Shown here piece by piece: positions 1-7,950 of a DNA stretch of 12,793 nt. The notes under the pieces were generated by a model, which made no database searches, had not been told where the DNA came from, and worked only from the letters and a program-made list of their open reading frames with translations. Position numbers and translations under genes: made by a program. Location: positions 1 to 12,793 of the forward strand of contig JAEWJV010000228.1 in the NCBI GenBank assembly GCA_023386395.1, written 5' to 3'. Numbering within the stretch: position 1 is the stretch's first letter; each line of letters opens with the position of its first letter. The stretch is from Bacteroidota bacterium. Lineage in GTDB: Bacteria > Bacteroidota > Bacteroidia > Chitinophagales > Chitinophagaceae.

Positions 1-175
1 CAATAGGGTCGTACGCTGCCACCAAACCGTTAAACGCTTCCTGGGGGTTTTTATAATAATTGGTTTCTACCTGTGTGCCTTCTGGATCTACATCCAGCAA
101 ATTTTTACTACAGGAAACTGTAAGCATTGAGATCGATAAAACCAGTGCTATAGTATGTATATTAGTTGTTTTCAT
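1..175 (-). CDS. SusD-like outer-membrane glycan-binding lipoprotein, N-terminal 58 codons only (runs off left edge)
   Basis: This is the beginning of a SusD/RagB-family lipoprotein, the surface subunit that covers a SusC transporter and captures oligosaccharides. Translation from the ATG at 173-175 gives a start of MKTTNIHTIALV, a hydrophobic stretch and a lipoprotein-type end LTVSC with the lipidated Cys at residue 22. A typical SusD mature start follows: KNLLDVDPEGTQVETNYYKN, then a PQEAFNGLVAAYDPI helix. The start lies 17 nt after the stop of the STN-type susC upstream, the usual arrangement for an obligate transporter pair. About 450 residues are expected beyond the window edge. The call rests on the lipobox, the 'LLDVDPEG' opening and the position after susC; substrate cannot be inferred. 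Confidence 0.88.
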   Translation of the reverse strand, partial: MKTTNIHTIALVLSISMLTVSCSKNLLDVDPEGTQVETNYYKNPQEAFNGLVAAYDPI

Positions 176-192
176 TGTAAGCTTTTTGATGT

Positions 193-3100
193 TTAAAAAC
201 CAAAGTTTAAACCGATGAGAAATGACCTTGCCTGTGGATAAATAGCCCTGTCAATTCCATAACTGCTGCCACCAATTTCAGGATCAAAGCCTGTGTATTT
301 AGTAAAGGTTATAAGGTTGTTGCTGCTTATGTAAACCCTTACAGTTTTCAGCTTTGCTTTGTTTAACACAGATACCTGGAAATTGTATCCAACCTGCATG
401 GTTTTTATCCTGAAATAATCGCCTTTCTGCAAGCGGTAATCAGAAGGATTAGCATAGTTTTTATTGGGATCTTTAATTGTTAAACGCGGATAATTGTTGG
501 AAGTGCCTTCTCCATGCCAGCGGCCTTCCACGCTGGTTTGCCAGTTGGAAGTTGGGATATCAAGCCGTCTTACCCCCTGGAATATATCATTTCCGGAAAC
601 GCCTTGTCCAAACACCACAATATCAAATTGTTTCCATGCAACATTTACGGTAATGCCATACGACCAATCCGGAATGGGATCGCCTATAAAAGTGCGGTCG
701 GCTTCCGTTATAACACCGTCATTATCTACATCAACCCATTTAAAATCTCCCGGCAAAGCACTGGGTTGAATAAGATTGCCACCAGGACCGGTATAACTGT
801 CAATTTCTTTTTGGTTCTGGAAAATACCATCGGTTTTAAAACCATAAAAAGCACCGATTGATTGCCCTACGGCTGTGCGGGTAAGTGCATACGTACTGCT
901 TTGCAGGGTTGCACCGCCTTCGAGAAAGAGTTTCTCCTGTCCCAGGTTGGTTACTTCATTCTTTAGCTTTGAAACATTGCCTCTTATATTCAATGATACA
1001 TTGCCGATCTTTTTCCGGTATCCGAGTTCCAGTTCCATACCGCGGTTTTCCATATCAGCCACATTGCCATAAGAAGAGCCTGTAGCGCCCACATAAGCAG
1101 GATATTGCAACACCTGTAATATGCCTGATGTTTTTTTATTATACCAATCAAAAGTTAAAGACCAGTTTTGAAAAAGCACCGCATCAAAGCCAAAATTTAA
1201 CTGGCTTGTTTGTTCCCATTTAAGATCCGGATTGGCGGGTGCATCAGGGCTATATCCTATTAAATAGTTATCAATGCCAAAACTGTAATTTCTTCCGCCG
1301 CCTACGGTGGAGAGATAACGGAAATTACCCAGTACATCATTACCGGTAACACCATAAGAAGCCCGCAATTTCAGGAAGTTGACGAAGTTATTATCGCCCC
1401 AGAAATTCTCTCTTGATAAAACCCATCCGGCAGAAGCCGATGGAAAATAACCATACCTGTTATTGGTACCAAAACGCGAAGAACCATCTCTTCTTATAAT
1501 ACCTGTGAAAAGATATTTACCGTCGTAGTCGTAAGTTAACCTGCTGAACAATGAACTAACTGTATGATGAATGCCTTCAAAGCCGCTGGCTGAAATATCG
1601 GTTGTTGATACATCATAATTCAGCGAAGCTTCTTTAAATGTAGAAGCGGGAATGTTGTAGTAGGTAACGCTGGTTCCACGGCTGTTGTTGTCAAGATATG
1701 TACCCTGGCCAATCAGTATGGTGAAATCGTGTTTGTTCAATTCTCTGCCATAAGAAACCGTGTTTTCAAGATTATAATTTAATGACCTGTTCATAGTGCG
1801 TCCAAACGCAGTATTGGCAGAGAACTGGTTTGAATTGAGATAATAGATAGGGGTAAACCTTTCGCTACCGCCATAGCTAAGTGTGGCGCCAACAGTTGAA
1901 CGTAATCTTAACCCTTTTACAGGCTGGGCTTCCAGGAAAACGTTGCCAACAAAATCATCAGACCAGTTATTGTTGCCTTCATTTATTTTGGTATAAGCCA
2001 GGGGATTGGTAACCTGCTGCACCACATAGCTGGATATGCCATACGGGTTACCATTACCATCCCTTACCACAGGTTGCGTTGAATAAGGCACTTCGCCTGC
2101 CTCAGCGGGATCAGTAATTACCACTTTTGTTATAGGATCCATCATAATGGCAGAACTCAGCGGCCCGCCAAAATCCGTATTGCCGGCCACATTGCTTTTT
2201 GTATCGATGTGGGAATAACCCAATGTTTCACCAAATGTGAGCCATCGTGTTACATTATAAGAACTGTTTATTCTGAAATTATACCTGTTGTAATCAGATA
2301 TCTGCGGAGCCACAATACCATCCTGTCCAAAGTATCCAAAGGATGAATAAAAGGTATAACGGTCGCCACCACCGCTTAAGCTTACATTATGATTTTGAAT
2401 AGAGGCATGATTATTAAATACCTGATCCTGCCAGTCGGTGCCTTTGCCAAAAGATTCAGGGTTTTCGAATACTGCGGTTCCACCATCATTTACAGCCTGT
2501 TCGTTCCTGTAAAAAGCATACTGCGATGCATTGAGCAGGTTAAGTTTTTTTGCAGGAGACTGAACGCCGTAGTAACCATTATATAAAATACGCAGGGCAC
2601 CTGATTTTCCTTTTTTTGTGGTAACCAAAATTACACCGGCAGCAGAACGGGCGCCATATATAGCCGCAGAAGCTGCATCTTTTAAAACTTCTATAGATTC
2701 AATATCAGATGGGTTCAGGTAATCAATACCGCCGCTTGTAACTACAACGCCATCTACAACATACAAAGGCTCGTTGGCACCATCATTCAATGAAGTAGTG
2801 CCTCTTATTCGCACCGTTGCCGCAGAGCCGGGTGCGCCCGAGCTTGATGCAATGGTTAATCCTGATGCCCGGCCCTGCAGCGCCTGCTCAATCCTGCCTA
2901 TTTGCTGGTTTTCGAGATCGGATGCTTTTACACTCGAAATGGCGCCGGTCACCACGGCTTTCTTTTGTGTGCCATATCCTACCACTACAACATCTTCAAG
3001 GGAAGAGGATGAAGGTGTGAGGGAAATATTTACAACGTCTTTCCCGTTTATGGCTACTTCTTCTGAATTATATCCTACATGAGAAAAAACAAGTATAGCA

Positions 3101-3567
3101 TTATGGTCGGGAACTGATATAGCATAATTGCCGGTTTCATCTGTAGATGTTCCGCTTTGGCCGCCTTTTACAGTTACGCTTACACTGCTTAATGCTTCGT
3201 TGGAAATACTCAACACTTTGCCGGTTATAATGGTATCCGTTCTCTTATTGGCGGCCTCTTTTTTGTACAAAACAATAAGATTGCCCTGCACCTTGTAAGC
3301 AATATTATCTTTCTCCAATACCTGGGTAAGAATATTGGAAAGCGGTTGCACTTTATAGTTGCAATACAGTTTATCTGTTCCAAAATTTTCAGCGCTGTAT
3401 GCAAACCTTACATTAGCTTCCTTTTCAATAAGACTAAGAATTTGGGTAATGTTTTCGTTGCTTGTTTCAAGCGATATTTTTTTGCTTAAAACGTCTTGTG
3501 CGAGCATGGTTTGCGTGCCAAGCATTATAGTAAATGCTACCAGCAAAATAGGTTTAATCAATTTCAT
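193..3567 (-). CDS. SusC/RagA-family TonB-dependent transporter with N-terminal STN signalling domain
   Basis: This is an outer-membrane TonB-dependent importer of glycan fragments, 1124 aa from the ATG at 3567. A reading from an in-frame TTG three codons upstream is possible, but the ATG places the signal peptide correctly (MKLIKPILLVAFTIMLG...TMLAQ, cleavage near residue 23). The domains in order are: an STN/secretin-like domain at about 30-101; a carboxypeptidase-regulatory-like beta-sandwich at about 114-187 (ITGKVLS...SVTVKGG...GNYAISV); a TonB-box-like EDVVVVGYGTQ at 191; the plug at about 205-320, with the family motif DAASAAIYGARSAAGVILVT; and the barrel to a C-terminal Phe (SFLIGLNFGF). 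The length is normal for an STN-containing SusC. The STN domain is known to contact a FecR-type anti-sigma factor, and such a gene lies directly upstream, so the protein probably signals as well as transports. A susD follows by 17 nt. The substrate is unknown. Confidence 0.95.
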   Translation of the reverse strand: MKLIKPILLVAFTIMLGTQTMLAQDVLSKKISLETSNENITQILSLIEKEANVRFAYSAENFGTDKLYCNYKVQPLSNILTQVLEKDNIAYKVQGNLIVLYKKEAANKRTDTIITGKVLSISNEALSSVSVTVKGGQSGTSTDETGNYAISVPDHNAILVFSHVGYNSEEVAINGKDVVNISLTPSSSSLEDVVVVGYGTQKKAVVTGAISSVKASDLENQQIGRIEQALQGRASGLTIASSSGAPGSAATVRIRGTTSLNDGANEPLYVVDGVVVTSGGIDYLNPSDIESIEVLKDAASAAIYGARSAAGVILVTTKKGKSGALRILYNGYYGVQSPAKKLNLLNASQYAFYRNEQAVNDGGTAVFENPESFGKGTDWQDQVFNNHASIQNHNVSLSGGGDRYTFYSSFGYFGQDGIVAPQISDYNRYNFRINSSYNVTRWLTFGETLGYSHIDTKSNVAGNTDFGGPLSSAIMMDPITKVVITDPAEAGEVPYSTQPVVRDGNGNPYGISSYVVQQVTNPLAYTKINEGNNNWSDDFVGNVFLEAQPVKGLRLRSTVGATLSYGGSERFTPIYYLNSNQFSANTAFGRTMNRSLNYNLENTVSYGRELNKHDFTILIGQGTYLDNNSRGTSVTYYNIPASTFKEASLNYDVSTTDISASGFEGIHHTVSSLFSRLTYDYDGKYLFTGIIRRDGSSRFGTNNRYGYFPSASAGWVLSRENFWGDNNFVNFLKLRASYGVTGNDVLGNFRYLSTVGGGRNYSFGIDNYLIGYSPDAPANPDLKWEQTSQLNFGFDAVLFQNWSLTFDWYNKKTSGILQVLQYPAYVGATGSSYGNVADMENRGMELELGYRKKIGNVSLNIRGNVSKLKNEVTNLGQEKLFLEGGATLQSSTYALTRTAVGQSIGAFYGFKTDGIFQNQKEIDSYTGPGGNLIQPSALPGDFKWVDVDNDGVITEADRTFIGDPIPDWSYGITVNVAWKQFDIVVFGQGVSGNDIFQGVRRLDIPTSNWQTSVEGRWHGEGTSNNYPRLTIKDPNKNYANPSDYRLQKGDYFRIKTMQVGYNFQVSVLNKAKLKTVRVYISSNNLITFTKYTGFDPEIGGSSYGIDRAIYPQARSFLIGLNFGF

Positions 3568-3775
3568 ATCCGGCAAGTTTAATTCGTAAATACAGTTGTT
3601 TATGCTTAACTATTTACATTTAATGATATAGTAATAGTGAGTTTATTTTCTGGTTACATTAAAAGATCATCGCAGTTTAAACAATAGTTTATTGCCTGCG
3701 GTTCACTTCATAATCCGCAGCATTTGTACAAAGCAATCTTTAGAGAAAATTTATTTTTAAAAGCTATCAGTAATT
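3568..3775 (-). promoter_or_regulatory. fecR-susC intergenic region, probable promoter/leader of susC
   Basis: This is the longest non-coding stretch in the window (208 nt) and lies directly upstream of susC. It is AT-rich and contains a cluster of inverted repeats in its fecR-proximal half (3682-3732). No convincing match to the Bacteroidota housekeeping promoter (TTG near -33 with TAnnTTTG near -7) was found by eye. That would fit dependence on an ECF sigma factor, as expected for an STN-type SusC. The promoter role is inferred from position and length. Confidence 0.4.
3682..3732. repeat. Cluster of three adjacent inverted repeats upstream of susC
   Basis: Three dyad symmetries lie within 51 bp. 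The first, at 3682-3694, is CAATA/TATTG around a 3-nt spacer. The second, at 3696-3720, is CTGCGG/CCGCAG around a 13-nt spacer. The third, at 3723-3732, is the perfect 10-bp palindrome TTTGTACAAA. None is followed by a T-run on the minus strand, so a simple intrinsic terminator is unlikely. A protein-binding site or a leader-RNA structure before susC is possible. Short AT-rich dyads also occur by chance, and the GC-rich 6-bp stem is the least likely to be accidental. Confidence 0.4.
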
Positions 3776-4870
3776 TTATTGAGATTCCGCATAAACAAAG
3801 ATTTTTCCATCTTTAATTTCATAACGGGCATTCAATGCTTTGGTTATAATATCCATCTTTTCATACAATGATTCTTTGGCTAACTCAGCTGTAAAAGTTC
3901 GTTTGGCAAATAAAGCTTTATCAAAAACTATATCAATGCCATAAGCAGCGCTTATAGTATCAAATATTTTATCTACCGATGTATTTTGAAAATTCAGGTT
4001 TGTTGTGTTAGGCGCTATTTCTACAGGGTTATTAACAAGTGTAGCCACCAGCTTTTCATCTGCTTCTGAATAGTTTGCTTTTTGATTTTGTGTTAATACA
4101 AGCGAATATTCTTTTTTGTTAACTGCATTGGCAGAGTCTTTCACTTTTTCCCGATAAACGGCCACTACACCCGACATTACTTCTACACTAACCTGTTTAT
4201 TTTTATCAAGTGAGTGTATAAAAAATTTTGTACCTAACACTCTTGTTATAAGCCCGCCCGCATATACCAAAAAGGGTTTGGATTCATCATGTGCCACTTC
4301 AAAAAAGGCATCGCCTGTTAAATAAACACGCCTCATCAGCAAGCCTTTAAAACTGGCCGGGCAGCGTATAAAAGAATTATCTTCCAGCGTTATTTTAGTG
4401 CCATCTTCCAATACAATTGTTTTGGGTTTGCCCGTATTATTTTCTGCCACCAGCACACTATCCTGCACAATTTTTTGTTTTGATAAAAGGTTGTTGTTAT
4501 GCTGCGGATTTCTAAACAGAAAAAACATGCTTATAACCAGCAGAAAAATTACAGAAGCAGCAATGCCATACCAATATTTTTGAGGCATAAGCTTTCTCAC
4601 TACGGCCTGTTCCGGTGCATAAGCTTCGTTCATAATTTTATGTATAGCTGCCTTCATTTCTTCCGCTGTTAACCCGGGCTCTTTCACTTTTAATGAAAGA
4701 ATTATATTTTTTGCAGATTCCGTTAACTGTTTTTTATCCGGATTTTTACTTAACCACTCATGCCAAAATGCATTAGAAACCGCATCGGGCCTTAACACCC
4801 AGTTTCTAAAGTCATCGTTCCATATAAGATCGTTAAGATCTGAATGCACCGGAAAATCATTTTTGTTCAT
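3776..4870 (-). CDS. FecR-family anti-sigma factor with DUF4974 C-terminal domain
   Basis: This 364-aa inner-membrane anti-sigma regulator belongs to the FecR type that controls ECF sigma factors of glycan-uptake loci. The cytoplasmic N-terminal part (about 1-98) has the Trp-rich helices typical of sigma-binding segments (DLIWNDDFRNW, FWHEWLSKNPDK). One transmembrane helix lies at about 101-119 (YGIAASVIFLLVISMFFLF). The periplasmic FecR beta domain follows at about 150-245 (TIVLEDGTKITLEDNS, VYLTGDAFFEVAHDESKPFLV, RVLGTKFFI, VEVMSGVVAVY). A DUF4974 domain, the STN-like partner module, lies at about 290-360 (LNFQNTSVDKIFDTISAAYG). It sits upstream of an STN-type susC, so it most likely receives the transporter's signal. 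The usual adjacent ECF sigma gene is missing: the gene upstream is a sulfatase, 80 nt away. The sigma partner must be encoded elsewhere or be lost. Confidence 0.93.
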   Translation of the reverse strand: MNKNDFPVHSDLNDLIWNDDFRNWVLRPDAVSNAFWHEWLSKNPDKKQLTESAKNIILSLKVKEPGLTAEEMKAAIHKIMNEAYAPEQAVVRKLMPQKYWYGIAASVIFLLVISMFFLFRNPQHNNNLLSKQKIVQDSVLVAENNTGKPKTIVLEDGTKITLEDNSFIRCPASFKGLLMRRVYLTGDAFFEVAHDESKPFLVYAGGLITRVLGTKFFIHSLDKNKQVSVEVMSGVVAVYREKVKDSANAVNKKEYSLVLTQNQKANYSEADEKLVATLVNNPVEIAPNTTNLNFQNTSVDKIFDTISAAYGIDIVFDKALFAKRTFTAELAKESLYEKMDIITKALNARYEIKDGKIFVYAESQ

Positions 4871-4931
4871 AATGGTGGTTATTAATGTAGAGACAAAAAA
4901 ACTACACAGATACCATCCGATCCGAAAAATT

Positions 4932-4950
4932 TTTTCTTACTGCAAGAAAA
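4932..4950 (-). terminator. Possible weak terminator hairpin after the last sulfatase
   Basis: Immediately after the sulfatase stop codon the minus strand reads a perfect 7-bp stem (TTTTCTT/AAGAAAA) around the 5-nt loop GCAGT. It is followed by AA and five T residues. The stem has only one G-C pair, so it would be weak. Its position in the 80-nt gap between sulfatase and fecR suits partial termination between the two loci. Chance pairing in AT-rich sequence is a real alternative. Confidence 0.3.
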
Positions 4951-6333
4951 TTATTCTAAAACGCTTTCCGGTTTTTCAGGTTCCTGGCCTTTATCGCCTG
5001 TATCTTTTATCCATTTGTCAAGAATGGCACGCATATCGTTTAAGGTAGAATTGTAGGTTGCATTTGCAGCAAGATTATTTATTTCATCAGGATCGTTTAT
5101 TATATCATACAATTCTTCCGCAGGCTTTGTTGGCGTGCAAAATTTTGCCTGCGCTGGTGTAAGCTTCCCTTCTGCATACATCTGCTTCATTAAGTTCCAC
5201 ACCGGGTATTCTGTTTCTTTATATTTATTGGGTTGCATATAAGGTGTTTCGGGCATATAATTTTTTATATACTTGAATTGTTTTGTACGAACACAGCGCA
5301 TCATATCCACTGTTTCATCCATGCGGTCGCGGGCAGCAATTATATAATCTCTTTTAACAACAGAATCACCAAGTATAGGCCTGCCTTCCATGTAGGAAGG
5401 AATGTTTACACCGGCAATTTTTAACAGGGTAGCAGAAATATCAATAGCACTCACGAGATCATTGTTTACTTTACCTGCCTGCAAATGTTTTGGCCAGCGC
5501 ATAATGAATGGAATATGCAAACCGCCATCATATAAAAATTGTTTATCACGTACCATGCACCTGCCATGATCGCTGGTAAAAATGATGACGCTGTTATCAT
5601 ACAAACCTTCTTCTTTCAATTGTTTTATCAGCAATCCAAAATAAGCATCCATTAATTGTATCGATTCAAGATAAGTAGCCCAATCTTCCCGCGCTACAGA
5701 CACATCAGGATAGTATTGCGGAAGCTTAACTTTATCTGCATCAATTTGCGGCTGATGTTGCTGCACTTCATTTTGCCATGCTTTGCTGCGATGCGTAATA
5801 AAAAGCATTACCTCCGCAAAAAATGGCTGGTCTTGTTTTCGCTGATGCCAATCATATCCATCAAAAGGTTTTCCTGTGGTGTTGAAGTTATAATCTGTTT
5901 TTCCAAAACCGGTTATACCCTTGGCATTCAGGCTTGCATTGCAGGTGTAATAACCAGCCTGTTTAAAATATTCAGTGATTGGTTTTACCGGCTCGGGTAA
6001 CATATACCCATCTTTTCTATGACTGCGATGGTTATGCGCACCAATACTTGTTTGATACATACCTGTTATCATAGCAGAACGGCTTGCAGAACATACCGGC
6101 CCGGTTGAAAAGGCATTCGTATAGCGAACACCTTCTTTTGCAAATGCATCAAGATTAGGTGTTTGAACAAGTGGATAATTATAACAACCCAACTCCGGGC
6201 AAATATCTTCAGTGATTACCCATATTATATTAGGTTTTTCACCAGGATATAATTTTGTATTCTGTGCATGTAATGTATTCAATCCAATTATTAAGCATAA
6301 CAAAACCGGCAGCCTGTTCAATATACTTTTCAT
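4951..6333 (-). CDS. Exported Cys-type sulfatase with CSASR core, heparan N-sulfatase-like subgroup
   Basis: This is a family S1 sulfatase (460 aa) that hydrolyses sulfate esters or sulfamates on glycans. A signal peptide (MKSILNRLPVLLCLIIGLNTLHAQ) sends it to the periplasm or surface. The core begins KPNIIWVITEDICPELGCYN, with metal ligands E42-D43 in place of the commoner DD. The nucleophile loop is GPVCSASRSAMITGMYQTSIG: C81 would be converted to formylglycine and R85 supports it. Ala stands where the classical CxPxR signature has Pro, a variant accepted in known sulfatases. Later active-site pieces are FITHRSK (H181), TSDHG (D255-H256) and K264. The 'TEDICPELGCYN' and 'MYQTSIGAHNHR' motifs resemble the SGSH/heparan N-sulfatase-like branch, recalled from memory and tentative as to substrate. 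It is the last gene of locus A, 22 nt after another sulfatase. Confidence 0.93.
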   Translation of the reverse strand: MKSILNRLPVLLCLIIGLNTLHAQNTKLYPGEKPNIIWVITEDICPELGCYNYPLVQTPNLDAFAKEGVRYTNAFSTGPVCSASRSAMITGMYQTSIGAHNHRSHRKDGYMLPEPVKPITEYFKQAGYYTCNASLNAKGITGFGKTDYNFNTTGKPFDGYDWHQRKQDQPFFAEVMLFITHRSKAWQNEVQQHQPQIDADKVKLPQYYPDVSVAREDWATYLESIQLMDAYFGLLIKQLKEEGLYDNSVIIFTSDHGRCMVRDKQFLYDGGLHIPFIMRWPKHLQAGKVNNDLVSAIDISATLLKIAGVNIPSYMEGRPILGDSVVKRDYIIAARDRMDETVDMMRCVRTKQFKYIKNYMPETPYMQPNKYKETEYPVWNLMKQMYAEGKLTPAQAKFCTPTKPAEELYDIINDPDEINNLAANATYNSTLNDMRAILDKWIKDTGDKGQEPEKPESVLE

Positions 6334-6355
6334 ATAACGTTTTATAAAATAATTG

Positions 6356-7873
6356 TTATGGTTCTTTTTTTACCGATTCAAGTAATGCAGCTAACTCTTT
6401 TGCTTTTGCAGGATATTTTTCTGCGAGATTTGTTTGCTCTTTTATATCTTTTGAAAGATCATACAACTGCGGCTGAAGGCTAAAGCCGGTTTCAATATTT
6501 GTATTTTTCATCAACGCAACGCCTGCATGCGGTTCAATATATTTCCAGTTATCTTTTATTATTGAAAGCGTTCCATTCACTGCATGTTCAATAACATATT
6601 GCCTGTTCTTTGAAGACTTACCTAAAAGCACATCAAGCGCATCAAAACTGTCGGGTGCATTATTATTATTGATTTTTGTTCCTGTAAGTTTTGCAAATGA
6701 TGCATATAAATCAAGCTGGCTTATCAATGCATCCGATCTTTTTCCGGCATCAATTTTTCCCGGCCAGCGTATAATAAAAGGTATTCTTGTGCCGGCATCA
6801 AAAGCGCTGTACTTACCTCCTCTTAATGGCCCGCCTGGTGTATGCCCGTTTAATTTTGCTACCGCTTCGTCCATATAACCATCATCAATAACCGGCCCGT
6901 TATCACTCGAAAAAATCAACAGCGTATTATCAGCAATGCCCAGGCTGTCGAGTGTATGCGTAATGCGTCCAACAATCCAGTCCAGCTCAAGAATGGCATC
7001 GCCTCTTGCACCCAAACCGCTCTTGCCAACAAATGCAGAATCGGGCATACGCGGCACATGTATGTTATGTGTTGCGAAATACAAAAAGAAAGGATTGTTT
7101 TTATTCTGATTAATAAAGTCAACGGCTTTACCGGTTAACACAGAGCTGATTTTTTCATCTACCCATCTTGCTTTATTGCCGCCACTCATCCAGCCAATGC
7201 GGCTAACACCATTTACAATTGTATTATCATGCCCGTGAGAAGGTTTCATTTTTAACAATTCAGGATTTTCTTTTCCCGTAGGATCATTGCCAATCTTTTC
7301 TTTATAATTTACCTGTATAGGATCAGCAGGATCAAGATTTACAATACGATGATTTTCGAGATAAACACAAGGCACACGATCGGCCGTGGCAGGCATAAGA
7401 AAGCAATAATCAAAACCTATTTCCAGAGGGCCGGGTTTTATATCGCCGTTCCAATCCGGGCCACCGGCAGGCCCCAAGCCAAGATGCCACTTACCGACAG
7501 CAGCGGTTTTATATCCGGCCTTTTGCAACATACCGGGCATGGTTGTAATATTTGTTGGAATGATTAGCGCTGCATCGCCCGGCGCTATCCCGGTGCCTTG
7601 CTGCCGCCATGCATATTTGCCTGTAAGCAATGAATAGCGTGAGGGTGTACAGGTTGACGAAGATGCATGCGCGTTGGTAAAACTTAATCCCTCGCCGGCC
7701 AGTTTATCAATATTGGGCGTATGCACTTTGGTTGCGCCGTAAGCACTTATATCTCCATAACCAAGATCGTCTGTATAAATTAAAATAATATTCGGTTTTG
7801 TGGTTGTGGATTGAGCATATATTCCGTTGCATAAAAATATAAGTAAGATAAATAACGCCGGCTTTGCAATCAT
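6356..7873 (-). CDS. Exported Cys-type arylsulfatase-like sulfatase with CTPSR core (possibly S1_15)
   Basis: This is a full-length 505-aa family S1 sulfatase that removes sulfate esters, probably from a sugar. The signal peptide is MIAKPALFILLIFLCNGIYAQ. Metal ligands D35-D36 lie in LIYTDDLGYGDISAYG. The nucleophile loop is SSSTCTPSRYSLLTGKY, with C75 the formylglycine precursor and R79. K128 and H130 lie in GKWHLG, H269 and H272 in ATHNIHVP, D324-N325 in SSDNGP, and K354 in LRGGKYSAFDAGTRIPF. An insert at about 165-240 (RVPCVYLENHRIVNL, GHDNTIVNGVSRIGWMSGG) resembles Bacteroidota enzymes of subfamily S1_15, some of which act on 6-sulfated Gal/GalNAc; that subfamily placement is tentative. 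The gene follows the propeller gene after a 77-nt AT-rich gap and precedes the third sulfatase by 22 nt. No maturation enzyme is nearby. Confidence 0.94.
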   Translation of the reverse strand: MIAKPALFILLIFLCNGIYAQSTTTKPNIILIYTDDLGYGDISAYGATKVHTPNIDKLAGEGLSFTNAHASSSTCTPSRYSLLTGKYAWRQQGTGIAPGDAALIIPTNITTMPGMLQKAGYKTAAVGKWHLGLGPAGGPDWNGDIKPGPLEIGFDYCFLMPATADRVPCVYLENHRIVNLDPADPIQVNYKEKIGNDPTGKENPELLKMKPSHGHDNTIVNGVSRIGWMSGGNKARWVDEKISSVLTGKAVDFINQNKNNPFFLYFATHNIHVPRMPDSAFVGKSGLGARGDAILELDWIVGRITHTLDSLGIADNTLLIFSSDNGPVIDDGYMDEAVAKLNGHTPGGPLRGGKYSAFDAGTRIPFIIRWPGKIDAGKRSDALISQLDLYASFAKLTGTKINNNNAPDSFDALDVLLGKSSKNRQYVIEHAVNGTLSIIKDNWKYIEPHAGVALMKNTNIETGFSLQPQLYDLSKDIKEQTNLAEKYPAKAKELAALLESVKKEP

Positions 7874-7950
7874 CTTTAATCATTTTAATTATTAAGAGTA
7901 ATTTTTTGAGATATGATACTATCGTAATTTATTTTTTATTTCTATGCAAG
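7874..7950. other. 77-nt AT-rich gap inside the sulfatase operon
   Basis: The gap between the propeller gene and the CTPSR sulfatase has only 14 G/C in 77 nt and is the one clear spacing break in an otherwise tight operon. No TAnnTTTG promoter match and no convincing terminator hairpin with a T-run on the minus strand was found. It may hold an internal promoter or RNA-processing site, which would separate the sulfatase pair from the genes above. Confidence 0.35.

Noticed and set aside
494..1085. Plus-strand reading frames of 65-115 codons opposite susC
   Set aside because: They lie wholly antisense to a clear SusC coding region, have no recognisable domain and look like chance open frames opposite a real gene.
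3568..3576. Upstream TTG start adding three residues (M-P-D) to SusC
   Set aside because: The ATG at 3567 gives a standard signal peptide start (MKLIKPILL), while the TTG adds an acidic residue before it and a rarer start codon.
3574..3581. TAAACTTG on the minus strand as a -7 promoter element of susC
   Set aside because: It has one mismatch to TAnnTTTG, lies only about 7 nt from the ATG and has no TTG at the proper distance upstream.
5656..6000. 114-codon plus-strand frame opposite the CSASR sulfatase
   Set aside because: Its composition is what the reverse of a conserved sulfatase gives and it covers catalytic codons of that gene; no signal peptide or known motif.
7908..7928. Short dyad around GATACTATC in the gap before the CTPSR sulfatase as a terminator
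   Set aside because: The stem is short with a mismatch when read on the transcribed strand and no suitable T-run follows.
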